Source: Desulfosporosinus sp. (lineage in GTDB: Bacteria > Bacillota > Desulfitobacteriia > Desulfitobacteriales > Desulfitobacteriaceae). Taken from it: a stretch of 64,000 nucleotides of DNA. The stretch's first letter is position 1. Every line of letters starts with the position of its first letter. A program made the position numbers and the translations under genes. The stretch lies in contig DOPM01000043.1 in the NCBI GenBank assembly GCA_003513495.1, positions 78,330 through 142,329 of the forward strand, given 5' to 3'. Shown here piece after piece: positions 26,184 to 34,248 of the stretch. Below the pieces are notes generated by a model. That model was not told the DNA's origin, made no database searches, and saw only the letters and a list, made by a program, of their open reading frames with translations.

Positions 26184-26212
26184 TTGACAATAACACAACG
26201 CTTTAATAGATT
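26184..26212 (+). promoter_or_regulatory. Promoter of the yerC-hisZ unit
   Basis: TTGACA (-35) and TAGATT (-10) are 17 bases apart. The -10 box lies within the dyad at 26200-26217. Confidence 0.7.
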
Positions 26213-26217
26213 AAAGT
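26200..26217 (+). promoter_or_regulatory. Candidate HisR/YerC operator, copy 1
   Basis: GCTTTA-N6-TAAAGT overlaps the -10 box; the inner CTTTAAT/ATTAAAG is a perfect inverted repeat. The same half-sites with the same 6-base gap occur just after the hisG promoter (29687-29704). Confidence 0.55.
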
Positions 26218-26253
26218 AAGACAGTGATCTTGTTTGGTGTAGGAGGGAATGCT

Positions 26254-26583
26254 ATGTCAAGTGATGAACGATTAAGGAACCCTTTAACGGATGCCCTAGC
26301 TGAAGCAGTTTTATTGCTTAAGAGCAAAGAAGAGTGTTATCGGTTCTTTGAAGATATTGCGACGGTTGCTGAAATCAAGGCTTTGGCGCAGCGCCTTGAG
26401 GTTGCTAAGATGCTGCAGAGAAATGAGACCTATACAGCAATTACGGAAAGGACAGGAGTAAGTACTGCAACCATCAGTCGGGTAAAACGTTGTTTAAATT
26501 TCGGGGCAGATGGCTACCAACTGATTTTGCGGCGTTTGAAAGAACAAAATGAAAAGCACGAAAGCTATGAAGGAGAATTATGA
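26254..26583 (+). CDS. YerC/TrpR-family transcriptional regulator (probable histidine regulator)
   Basis: The 109-residue protein has the TrpR/YerC fold. Helices precede the helix-turn-helix YTAITERTGVSTATISRVKRC (about residues 68-88), and FEDIATVAEIKALAQRLEVAKML is the family's conserved core. YerC-like proteins linked to his genes in Firmicutes have been proposed as the histidine repressor HisR. The ATG at 26254 follows TAGGAGGGAATG; an upstream ATG at 26224 adds ten residues without a good site. It overlaps hisZ, and a dyad shared with hisG sits on its own promoter, both of which support autoregulation and his control. Confidence 0.8.
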   Translation: MSSDERLRNPLTDALAEAVLLLKSKEECYRFFEDIATVAEIKALAQRLEVAKMLQRNETYTAITERTGVSTATISRVKRCLNFGADGYQLILRRLKEQNEKHESYEGEL

Positions 26584-27734
26584 TGCTAAGAACTAATCTA
26601 GGGTTACGTATACCAAAAGGAATGCGGGATCTACTTCCTGAGGAAATTGCAGTGCAAGAGGGTCTGGAGAAGAAAATTCTGGCGCTCTTTCGACAATGGT
26701 CTTATGAAAAAGTATTAACTCCAACCTTGGAGTATTCTGCTTGTGTTCAGCCGGATATTGAACAAGATGATTTGTTATACAAGTTCTTTGATAGGGAAGG
26801 ACGAATATTAACCCTCCGCCCGGAACTGACCATTCCCATTGCCCGCCTAGTTAGCACACGTATGAGGGGGGGAGAATTTCCGCTGCGCTTGTGTTATGGG
26901 GCAGATGTATATCGTAACACTACAGTTAGGCATAGAGAGTTCCGTCAAGTGGGTGTGGAACTTGTTGGTTCTGACCAAGAACTCGCTGATGCGGAAGTGA
27001 TTGCTCTTGCGGTGGAAGCTATTGCGGGTTTAGGCCTAGAGAATTACCAGTTTAACCTTGGTCATATGGGAATCTTTTCGGGGCTCATGCTTGAAGCTGG
27101 GGTAAATGAGGGGATACAGGCCAAGCTGGAAGAAGTATTAGCTCGTAAGGATATGGTGGGTGTGGAAAGCTGTGTTAGACAAAGTGGGCTGCCAGAACGG
27201 GTTCAGGAACTATTACTGCGGTTGCCTCATTTTCACGGAGGAGAGGAAATTCTCGATGAAGTTCTAGGCTGGAGTGAGCAACCTGCAATTCGAGAAGCAG
27301 TTGAAAGGTTAAGAAAAATTTATCAGTATTTAGAGGATTTCGGAGTTCGAGAGAAGGTTTCCTTAGATTTAGGAATACTTCGCGGCTTTTCATATTATAC
27401 TGGAGCGGTTTTTGAAGGGTATGTTCCAGGAATGGGTTTTCCCATTGTTGAGGGCGGACGGTATGACGCTTTATATGCTGACTTTGGAATTCCACAACCT
27501 GCAACTGGGTTTGCAATACACTTAGGGAATTTGTTAGAACAATTTTCATTTCCGGCAGTACAGGGAGCCGATGTACTGGTATATGGATCAGATGCGAAGC
27601 AGGTGATTCGTCAAAGCCAAGCTTTAAGGGCCCAGGGAAAACGCATAGAGATGGCCCTCGGAACTTTAGGAAATGATGAGGCACAGAAAATAGCGATGAA
27701 TAAGAATATTGCGCAGGTCTTATGCATCGATTAA
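26580..27734 (+). CDS. hisZ: ATP phosphoribosyltransferase regulatory subunit
   Basis: HisZ is a histidyl-tRNA-synthetase-like protein that activates the short form of HisG. It keeps the class II synthetase core: IPKGMRDLLPEE, the motif-2-like LRPELTIPIARLV and YRNTTVRHREFRQVGVELVG, and GRYDALYADFG. It ends without the anticodon-binding domain, so it is not HisS. Length (384 aa) is typical. Its start overlaps the stop of the regulator gene. The short HisG (229 aa) downstream agrees with a HisZ-HisG complex. Confidence 0.93.
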   Translation: MMLRTNLGLRIPKGMRDLLPEEIAVQEGLEKKILALFRQWSYEKVLTPTLEYSACVQPDIEQDDLLYKFFDREGRILTLRPELTIPIARLVSTRMRGGEFPLRLCYGADVYRNTTVRHREFRQVGVELVGSDQELADAEVIALAVEAIAGLGLENYQFNLGHMGIFSGLMLEAGVNEGIQAKLEEVLARKDMVGVESCVRQSGLPERVQELLLRLPHFHGGEEILDEVLGWSEQPAIREAVERLRKIYQYLEDFGVREKVSLDLGILRGFSYYTGAVFEGYVPGMGFPIVEGGRYDALYADFGIPQPATGFAIHLGNLLEQFSFPAVQGADVLVYGSDAKQVIRQSQALRAQGKRIEMALGTLGNDEAQKIAMNKNIAQVLCID

Positions 27735-27857
27735 GGGCTATTCATGAATTTCTTACAGACAGAGGACAGTTTGGTTAAGACAGGTTTAATACACATTTAT
27801 ATTAGAATATTATATAATTACCTAGTAGGACTACATCTAGATTAAGGGGTGTAATAA

Positions 27858-28937
27858 TTGCGTAAACTTGCGGTACTCACGGGCGGGGGAGACTGCCCGG
27901 GGCTTAATGCGGTGATTCGGGCAATTGCTAAGAGTGCACACGGATATGGGATTGAAGTGCTCGGCATTAGGGACGGTTTCCGTGGAGCGGTAGAAGGAGA
28001 TTTTGTGCCTCTGTCTCTGCAGAATGTCTCGGGTATTTTACCACGTGGAGGTACGATTCTAGGAACTACGAATCGAGATAACCCTTTTGCCTATCAAACG
28101 AAAGTGAAAGGGATTATTCAACCTGTCGACCGTTCAGAGGACGTGATTCGTAATTTACAAGGTCATGGAGTGGACGCATTACTAGCGATTGGCGGAGACG
28201 GAAGTTTGAAGATTGCTCTTGAGTTTGCCAATAAAGGCCTTAAAGTCATCGGTATACCCAAGACCATTGACAATGATCTAATGGCCACAGATCAGACCTT
28301 TGGCTTTCAAACCGCGGTGGATACAGCTCAAGAAGCCTTAGACCGTTTACATACCACCGCTGAATCACATCACCGGGTTATGGTTCTTGAAGTTATGGGG
28401 CGATATGCTGGGTGGATTGCTTTGTACGCTGGGGTTGCAGGAGGAGCAGATGTTATTCTGATTCCTGAAATCCCCTACAATCTAAATCGAGTTGCATTAT
28501 GCATTCAACGTCGGGCAAAACAAGGCAAGAAATTTAGCATTATTGTCGTAGCAGAAGGTGCAAAGCCTCTGGGTGGTGAAATGGTCGTGGAACGTATGAT
28601 GGAAGGACGAGTCGACCCAGTTAAACTAGGAGGAATTGGTGCCAAAATAAGTAAAGATCTCGAAGAACACTATGGTATGGAAACCCGCGTGACAGTGCTC
28701 GGGCATCTTCAACGTGGTGGTTCCCCGAATGCCTATGATCGAGTGCTTTCTACGCGCTATGGGTCAGCGGCGGTGGATGCTGCGTTGGAAGGGGAATTTG
28801 GGGTCATGGTCGCACTACAGGGTAGAGAGATTGTCCGAGTTCCTCTTCGTGAAGCCGTTGACCAAATTAAACTTGTACCCCTAAATGATCCATTGTTATT
28901 ATCGGCGCGTACTCTTGGGATGGAGATGGGGGATTAA
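27858..28937 (+). CDS. 6-phosphofructokinase (actinobacterial/PPi-like clade, probably ATP-dependent)
   Basis: The enzyme phosphorylates fructose 6-phosphate. It begins with LTGGGDCPGLNAVIRA. Two diagnostic positions are readable: IGGDGS (Gly at the E. coli 104 position, as in ATP-users) and PKTIDND (Lys at 124, as in PPi-type enzymes). This Gly/Lys pairing is that of the ATP-dependent members of the group that includes actinobacterial enzymes; PPi-users have Asp and Lys. It begins at TTG after AAGGGGTG and is 359 aa. It lies between hisZ and the HsdM-like gene, with no evident metabolic link to histidine. Confidence 0.88.
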   Translation: MRKLAVLTGGGDCPGLNAVIRAIAKSAHGYGIEVLGIRDGFRGAVEGDFVPLSLQNVSGILPRGGTILGTTNRDNPFAYQTKVKGIIQPVDRSEDVIRNLQGHGVDALLAIGGDGSLKIALEFANKGLKVIGIPKTIDNDLMATDQTFGFQTAVDTAQEALDRLHTTAESHHRVMVLEVMGRYAGWIALYAGVAGGADVILIPEIPYNLNRVALCIQRRAKQGKKFSIIVVAEGAKPLGGEMVVERMMEGRVDPVKLGGIGAKISKDLEEHYGMETRVTVLGHLQRGGSPNAYDRVLSTRYGSAAVDAALEGEFGVMVALQGREIVRVPLREAVDQIKLVPLNDPLLLSARTLGMEMGD

Positions 28938-28957
28938 AAAGGATAGGAGGGAGAGCA

Positions 28958-29440
28958 ATGGAAGATAAGTTATCTCTTGCTGAGTTTGAGAGGTTCCTGG
29001 ATGAGACTTGCGACTCTTTACGAGGAGATCGGGATGGTGAAGAATTTAAAGAGTATGTTATTGCCATTGTTTTTCTAAAACGTTTGAACGACCGATTTAA
29101 TTTAGAGCGTGAGTTCAGGTATAATAAACTTAAAGCCCAGGGCTTATCTCAACCTGAAATTGAAAAAGAGTTAGAAAAAAGGGAATCCTATCGTTTGTTT
29201 GTACCAAGGATAGCGCGTTGGGATGTAGTAATACATGTAAAACAAGGCCTAGCTGATTACCTATCAAAGGCTTTTGCAGAGATTGACGATAAAAATCCAA
29301 GCTGCCTAGGTCTTTTAAATACTATTGACTTTAATAAGACCACTGAAACCGGTCAAAAGTACGTTACAGATGATGATCTAATTGAGTTAATGAAACGATT
29401 TGAGAAATTAGAGCTTTCTGATGATCACTTGGCATTTTAA
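28958..29440 (+). CDS. Stand-alone HsdM N-terminal-domain protein
   Basis: The 160 residues match only the N-terminal helical domain of type I restriction methyltransferase HsdM (HsdM_N): LSLAEFERFLDETCDSLRG, EFKEYVIAIVFLKRLNDRF, and SYRLFVPRIARWD. No SAM-binding or NPPF/NPPY methylase motif follows. The gene has its own GATAGGAGGG ribosome site and ends in a clean stop followed by a strong terminator, so it does not look like recent decay. hsdS and hsdR are absent. It may be a fixed fragment with a new role, or a domesticated remnant. Confidence 0.75.
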   Translation: MEDKLSLAEFERFLDETCDSLRGDRDGEEFKEYVIAIVFLKRLNDRFNLEREFRYNKLKAQGLSQPEIEKELEKRESYRLFVPRIARWDVVIHVKQGLADYLSKAFAEIDDKNPSCLGLLNTIDFNKTTETGQKYVTDDDLIELMKRFEKLELSDDHLAF

Positions 29441-29484
29441 AGCTAGGTAGTCCTTTGTATTTTAATTACACTTCAAAATCTAAA

Positions 29485-29525
29485 AACGGAGAGATTGTCA
29501 CGTTGACAAATCTCTCCGTTTTTTA
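29485..29525 (+). terminator. Terminator after the HsdM-like gene
   Basis: AACGGAGAGATT-GTCA pairs with TGACAAATCTCTCCGTT (one bulge), followed by TTTTTTATA. Confidence 0.85.
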
Positions 29526-29641
29526 TATACGACCTCTATATGCTGAACGGATCCACCACTTAACCCGAATGCGAAGGTTTTGAGTGACCCCACTTTATCA
29601 TCAGAGGATTTATTATCAGCGTTTTAATTTTAGTTTAGGGG

Positions 29642-29670
29642 TTGCCAGAGTAAAAGGAGGTTGATATAAT
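29642..29670 (+). promoter_or_regulatory. Promoter of the hisGDCBHAFIE operon
   Basis: TTGCCA and the perfect -10 TATAAT are 17 bases apart, placing the start of transcription near 29677. Confidence 0.75.
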
Positions 29671-29681
29671 AAATTAATATA

Positions 29682-29709
29682 TTAGTGCTTTAACTAGGTA
29701 AAGCACTAA
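29682..29709 (+). promoter_or_regulatory. Candidate HisR/YerC operator, copy 2 (10-bp dyad)
   Basis: TTAGTGCTTT and AAAGCACTAA form a perfect 10-bp inverted repeat. It contains GCTTTA-N6-TAAAGC (29687-29704), the same element as at the yerC promoter, and lies just downstream of the predicted start. A second pair, AAACGAT (29708-29714) and ATCGTTT (29732-29738), follows and could form another hairpin in the leader. No T-box signature is present. Confidence 0.6.
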
Positions 29710-29755
29710 ACGATATATATATTTTAGATAAATCGTTTGGGATATTGGAGAGGGG

Positions 29756-30445
29756 ATGCCAAGGTTGGATAAAGACTTTTTGACGATTGCGTTACCTAAG
29801 GGAAAATTACTGATTGACTCGATTCAATTGCTGAGTCAAGTGGGAATAGAATGCAGCCATGTCGACGAAGATTCCAGGAAGCTATTTTATGATCTTCCAG
29901 ACAGTAAAACTAAGATTATTATTTGTAGACCTACGGATATTCCAACGTATGTAGAATATGGAGCCGCGGATCTTGGCTTTGTAGGGAAGGATACCTTACT
30001 GGAAGAAAACAAGGATGTAGCTGAATTACTGGACCTTAAATTCGGCTATTGTCGTTTTGTGGTGGCTATGTTGGAGGCGAGTGTTCCACCTAAACTTCCG
30101 AGTGGAGAGTACGATTTAAGCGGGCTGAACCATCAAAGGGTAGCTACGAAGTTTCCCCGGGTTACAGAGAGCTTTTTTAGTGGGATAGGAATGCAGGTTA
30201 CTCCCATCAAACTCCACGGAAACATGGAGCTAGCGCCATGTGTCGATTTGGCAGAAATGATTGTCGATATTGTTTCCACGGGAAAAACCCTCAGAGAAAA
30301 CCATTTGGTCGAGGTGGCTCCGATTCTTGAAGCTACGACTCGCTTGATTGCTAATCGTGTGGCTTACCGCCTGAAATATGAGCGAATTAGAGATTTAGTT
30401 GAACGGTTACGTGGGCATTTACAAGAGGAGATCTCGGCGAAATAG
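29756..30445 (+). CDS. hisG: ATP phosphoribosyltransferase, short form catalytic subunit
   Basis: HisG starts histidine synthesis by joining ATP and PRPP. The opening DFLTIALPKGKLL, the AADLGFVGKDTLLE segment and the PRPP loop EMIVDIVSTGKTLREN are typical. At 229 aa it lacks the C-terminal allosteric domain of the long form and so needs HisZ, which is encoded 2 kb upstream. GGAGAGGGG precedes the ATG. It is the first gene of an eight-gene operon. Confidence 0.96.
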   Translation: MPRLDKDFLTIALPKGKLLIDSIQLLSQVGIECSHVDEDSRKLFYDLPDSKTKIIICRPTDIPTYVEYGAADLGFVGKDTLLEENKDVAELLDLKFGYCRFVVAMLEASVPPKLPSGEYDLSGLNHQRVATKFPRVTESFFSGIGMQVTPIKLHGNMELAPCVDLAEMIVDIVSTGKTLRENHLVEVAPILEATTRLIANRVAYRLKYERIRDLVERLRGHLQEEISAK

Positions 30446-30504
30446 TGGGCCTCGGAAACGTTGTATATTAATGGATAGGCAAAGGATTGGGAGGATATAT
30501 AGTT

Positions 30505-31794
30505 ATGAAGGTTGAGAATCTAAACGACGTTGATTTGAAACGTCTTACACGTAAATCCTATGGAGACGATGAGCTACTGGAGCAACGTGTTGCTGAAATC
30601 ATAAAGCGTGTTCGGGAGGATGGAGAAGAAGCAATCTATCAGATGACGGAAGAATTTGATCGTGTAGATTTGCGTCAGAAAGGCTTAAAAGTCACGGAGG
30701 AAGAAATACAAGGGGCCTATAAAGTGGTTACTAAGGATTTTTTACGAGCTTTACGGACAGCTAAAGGGAATATTTTACGCTATCATGAAAAGCAAAAACG
30801 AAGTTCCTGGTTGGAACCAGATCCAGACGGGAGTATTCTTGGACAATTACTTCTCCCGCTCAAGCGCGTGGGTATTTATGTTCCAGGAGGAACAGCGTCT
30901 TATCCTTCGTCGGTTTTAATGAATGCTTTACCGGCAGTTGTAGCTGGGGTTAAAGAAATTGTCATGGTCAGTCCCCCAAGAGCAGATGGTACACTTCTTC
31001 CCGAGGTATTAGTTGCGGCTGCTGAAGCAGGGGTGACTGAAGTGTATAAAGTAGGCGGGGCTCAGGGAGTTGCCGCCTTAGCCTATGGGACGGAAACTAT
31101 CTACCCGGTGGATAAGATAACTGGGCCGGGAAATATCTATGTAACCTTAGCTAAAAAGCAAGTCTTTGGAACAGTCGATATTGATATGCTGGCAGGTCCT
31201 AGCGAAATCTTAATTTTAGCGGATGAGAGCGGATCTGCGGAAGAGTTAGCGGCAGATTTACTGTCCCAGGCTGAACATGATCGTTTAGCCTCAGCAATTT
31301 TAGTCTCTCCATCTCGAGAACTCCTTGAACAGACCATCGCTGCTGTGGAGAGGCAGCTCCAAGATTTACCTCGTGTCGAAATCGCTCACGCGTCCTGGGA
31401 AACCTATGGGGCCGCCATTCTTGTCTCAGATCTCCAAGCTGGGATGGATTTGGCCAACAAAATTGCACCGGAACATTTTGAACTGGTTGTGAAAGATCCG
31501 TATTCTTGGTTAGGGCAAGTCCGAAATGTCGGTGCTGTCTTTTTAGGACGGTATTCTCCAGAACCAGTGGGAGATTACTTTGCGGGGCCGAATCATGTTT
31601 TACCAACGGGAGGATCGGCGCGTTTTTATTCTCCCCTTAATGTGGATATGTTCATGAAGAAGGTTAGTGTCATTGGATATTCGGAAGTAGCCCTTAAACG
31701 AGATGCTCGGCAAATCGCTTTACTTGCCCGCAGCGAGGGACTAGAAGCCCATGCTCGGGCGGTGGAAGTAAGGTTTAGGAATAAAAAAGATTGA
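30505..31794 (+). CDS. hisD: Histidinol dehydrogenase
   Basis: HisD oxidises histidinol to histidine in two NAD-dependent steps with zinc. Motifs include PLKRVGIYVPGGTASYPSSVLMNA, the signature GPGNIYVTLAKKQVFG with DIDMLAGPSEILI, QAEHD (zinc ligands Q and H), APEHFEL and GPNHVLPTGG. The ATG at 30505 follows GGGAGGATATAT; a TTG at 30487 is less likely. Length (429 aa) is normal. Confidence 0.96.
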   Translation: MKVENLNDVDLKRLTRKSYGDDELLEQRVAEIIKRVREDGEEAIYQMTEEFDRVDLRQKGLKVTEEEIQGAYKVVTKDFLRALRTAKGNILRYHEKQKRSSWLEPDPDGSILGQLLLPLKRVGIYVPGGTASYPSSVLMNALPAVVAGVKEIVMVSPPRADGTLLPEVLVAAAEAGVTEVYKVGGAQGVAALAYGTETIYPVDKITGPGNIYVTLAKKQVFGTVDIDMLAGPSEILILADESGSAEELAADLLSQAEHDRLASAILVSPSRELLEQTIAAVERQLQDLPRVEIAHASWETYGAAILVSDLQAGMDLANKIAPEHFELVVKDPYSWLGQVRNVGAVFLGRYSPEPVGDYFAGPNHVLPTGGSARFYSPLNVDMFMKKVSVIGYSEVALKRDARQIALLARSEGLEAHARAVEVRFRNKKD

Positions 31795-31868
31795 GTTAGA
31801 GGTAGAGAAAGCCATTAGGAGGGCAACTTAAGCTGTTGCCCAGAAATGGCATAAAGGAGATGTAATCA

Positions 31869-32939
31869 ATGGAAAGTAATCCAGAACGGTTCGTTCGGCC
31901 TGGAGTTCGACAGTTGGTTCCTTATGAAACGAAACATATGCCAGAATGCATTAAACTCGATGCCAATGAAAACCCCTTTCCTTGGCCCGTTGGAATGCAG
32001 GAAACCCTGTTTAAGGGGAAACCAGCGTTTAACCGTTATCCGGATGGAATGGGTCAGGAGCTTAGGACACGCATTGCTAAGTATACTAAAACCTCTCCGG
32101 AAGGAATCCTTATAGGTAATGGATCGGATGAGTTGATCCAACTGATATTACTCACGTTTGGTGGTCTGGGGAAATCTCTTATTATCCACCCGCCGACCTT
32201 CGGAATGTATCAAATTTATGCACGTTTAACCGAAACTACCGTCGTGGAAGTTCCTTTGTTAAACGGTCTTGACTTAGATACAGAACAGATGTTAAAGGCA
32301 GCACAAGCACCTGAGGCACATGTAGTTGTCATTTGTAATCCCAACAATCCCACTGGATCCCAGTTCCCAAGGGATGAAATTCTCCGACTTGTACGAGAAA
32401 GCGGTAAAATCGTTGTCGTGGATGAAGCTTACGCAGAATTTTCAGAGGAAACCCTCATTCCTGAAATTGGTAATTACCCAAACCTTGTGATAATGCGAAC
32501 GTTTTCTAAGGCTTTCGGAATGGCCGGCCTCCGTTTAGGGTATCTGATTGGACAACCCGAAACCATTTCCTTAATTAACAGAGTACGACCGCCGTTCAAT
32601 GTCAACTCGTTCAGTCAGAAAGTTGGAATTCTGGCTTTGGATTATCTGGAAGAGTATCAAAATCAAATCGATCAGATTAAGGTAGAGACGCAAAAATTAC
32701 AATATGCCTTGAAACTACTACCGAAGGTGACGGTCTATCCAACGCGTGCTAATTTTATCCTTTTTAAGCCGGAAGATCCTGACCTATGGGCGTCGGAATT
32801 GCTTAAACGTGGCTTCCTTGTACGGAACATGGGAGAACTTCCTATTCTCGGCAAATGCTTACGTATCAGCTCAGGGATGCCCCAGGAAAATGAAGAGTTC
32901 ATTCGAGCAGTTAAGGAGATTAGCACTCGGCAAAGCTAA
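31869..32939 (+). CDS. hisC: Histidinol-phosphate aminotransferase
   Basis: HisC converts imidazoleacetol phosphate to histidinol phosphate with PLP. It shows KLDANENPFPWP near the N-terminus, NPNNPTGSQ, VDEAYAEF and the PLP lysine in MRTFSKAFGMAGLRLGY. Length (356 aa) is normal. AAAGGAGATG precedes the ATG. It stands within the his operon, which favours HisC over other class I aminotransferases. Confidence 0.95.
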   Translation: MESNPERFVRPGVRQLVPYETKHMPECIKLDANENPFPWPVGMQETLFKGKPAFNRYPDGMGQELRTRIAKYTKTSPEGILIGNGSDELIQLILLTFGGLGKSLIIHPPTFGMYQIYARLTETTVVEVPLLNGLDLDTEQMLKAAQAPEAHVVVICNPNNPTGSQFPRDEILRLVRESGKIVVVDEAYAEFSEETLIPEIGNYPNLVIMRTFSKAFGMAGLRLGYLIGQPETISLINRVRPPFNVNSFSQKVGILALDYLEEYQNQIDQIKVETQKLQYALKLLPKVTVYPTRANFILFKPEDPDLWASELLKRGFLVRNMGELPILGKCLRISSGMPQENEEFIRAVKEISTRQS

Positions 32940-33033
32940 CTATGAAGAGGAATCAGAAAAATTCGAGATGGTATTATGATAATCTGAAACAAAAAAACAT
33001 TTAGCCTGTGAGATTATTGAGAGGAGAGAACCC

Positions 33034-33618
33034 ATGCGAGAGGCTTGTATTGAACGTAAAACTAAAGAAACAGAAATCCGTGTGCGCTTGAATCTGGATG
33101 GAACGGGAGAGGCTCAAGTTAAGACTGGGATTGGTTTCTTTGATCATATGCTGACAGCATTTGCCCGATTTGCTTATCTGGATCTTAGCCTTGAGGCCAG
33201 CGGAGATTTAGAGGTGGATGCCCACCACACCATTGAGGATTGTGGAATCGTGATGGGGCAAGCGCTTCGGGAGGCTTTCGGCGATAAAGCGGGGATTGAG
33301 CGACTTGGGGAAGCCCAACTTCCTATGGACGAAGCACTGGTTCAAGTGGCCTTAGATCTCTCTAATCGCCCTTATCTTGTCTGGGATGTGGATTGTCCGG
33401 ACGGTATGGTCGGAGAGTTTCCAGTCGAGATGGCAGAAGAGTTTTTCAGAGCGTTAGTTATGCAGAGTGGGCTCACTCTACATATTAGAAAGCTTTCAGG
33501 GAAAAACCGCCATCACATTCTAGAAGCAGCCTTTAAAGGGGTGGGAAGAGCGCTAGGTCTAGCTTTGCGCCAGAATACTCGATATAGCGGGATCCTTTCA
33601 ACCAAAGGAGTTTTATAG
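33034..33618 (+). CDS. hisB: Imidazoleglycerol-phosphate dehydratase
   Basis: HisB removes water from imidazoleglycerol phosphate. The manganese-binding motifs are GFFDHML, DAHHTIEDCGI, and KNRHHILEAAFK. It is the monofunctional 194-residue form without a phosphatase domain. No histidinol-phosphatase gene (hisJ or hisN) is in the operon. GAGAGGAGAG precedes the ATG. The stop codon directly precedes hisH. Confidence 0.96.
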   Translation: MREACIERKTKETEIRVRLNLDGTGEAQVKTGIGFFDHMLTAFARFAYLDLSLEASGDLEVDAHHTIEDCGIVMGQALREAFGDKAGIERLGEAQLPMDEALVQVALDLSNRPYLVWDVDCPDGMVGEFPVEMAEEFFRALVMQSGLTLHIRKLSGKNRHHILEAAFKGVGRALGLALRQNTRYSGILSTKGVL

Positions 33619-34248
33619 ATGATTGGAATTGTAGATTATGGACGGGGAAACTTAAGAAGTGTAGAGAAAGCATTGGAAAAGGTCGGATTTGAAGCAACTA
33701 TTATGTCGTCTCCAGCGGAGTTAAGCCAAGTGAGGGGACTCATACTCCCGGGAGTTGGAGCGTTTGCCGATGCAATGCAGGCCTTAGAACAAGGGGGGTG
33801 GATTGAACCCCTTACCCAATTTGCTCGCTCGGGTCGCCCTTTTCTGGGGATATGTCTGGGGATGCAGATTCTTTTCGAAATAGGAGAAGAACACGGCGAA
33901 CACTCTGGGCTAGGACTTTTAACAGGGCGGGTGGTAAAATTTCCTCATGGTAAAAAGGTTCCGCATATGGGATGGAATAGTTTGGAATTGGAACAGTCCT
34001 CGATTTTAATGGAAGGGATACCAAATCAATCCTACTTTTACTTTGTTCATTCCTATTATGCAGAGCCTGATGAGAAGAAAGATATAGTAGCAACGAGTGA
34101 CTATGGGATTGTCTTTCCTGCGGTTGTAGGCAAAGACAATGTCTGGGGGGCACAATTTCACCCAGAAAAGTCAAGTCCTTGGGGACTTCAGTTATTAACG
34201 AATTTTGGAAAGTGGGTGAATGAGGATGTTGCTCTTTCCAGCAATTGA
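33619..34248 (+). CDS. hisH: Imidazole glycerol phosphate synthase, glutaminase subunit
   Basis: HisH feeds ammonia from glutamine to HisF. The class I glutaminase triad is visible: the nucleophile in PFLGICLGMQIL, and the H and E in GAQFHPEKSS. Length (209 aa) is normal. AAAGGAG in the end of hisB serves as ribosome site; the two genes touch and hisH overlaps hisA by 29 bases. Confidence 0.95.
   Translation: MIGIVDYGRGNLRSVEKALEKVGFEATIMSSPAELSQVRGLILPGVGAFADAMQALEQGGWIEPLTQFARSGRPFLGICLGMQILFEIGEEHGEHSGLGLLTGRVVKFPHGKKVPHMGWNSLELEQSSILMEGIPNQSYFYFVHSYYAEPDEKKDIVATSDYGIVFPAVVGKDNVWGAQFHPEKSSPWGLQLLTNFGKWVNEDVALSSN

Noticed and set aside
27175..27684. 169-codon minus-strand frame inside hisZ
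   Set aside because: It is a shadow frame of hisZ with no ribosome site and no family resemblance.
29642..29755. T-box or histidine attenuator upstream of hisG
   Set aside because: The leader has hairpins but no T-box word (GGTGG-ACCGCG) and no run of His codons; an operator explains the dyad better.
31199..31606. 135-codon minus-strand frame inside hisD
   Set aside because: It is antisense to conserved hisD motifs and has no independent support.
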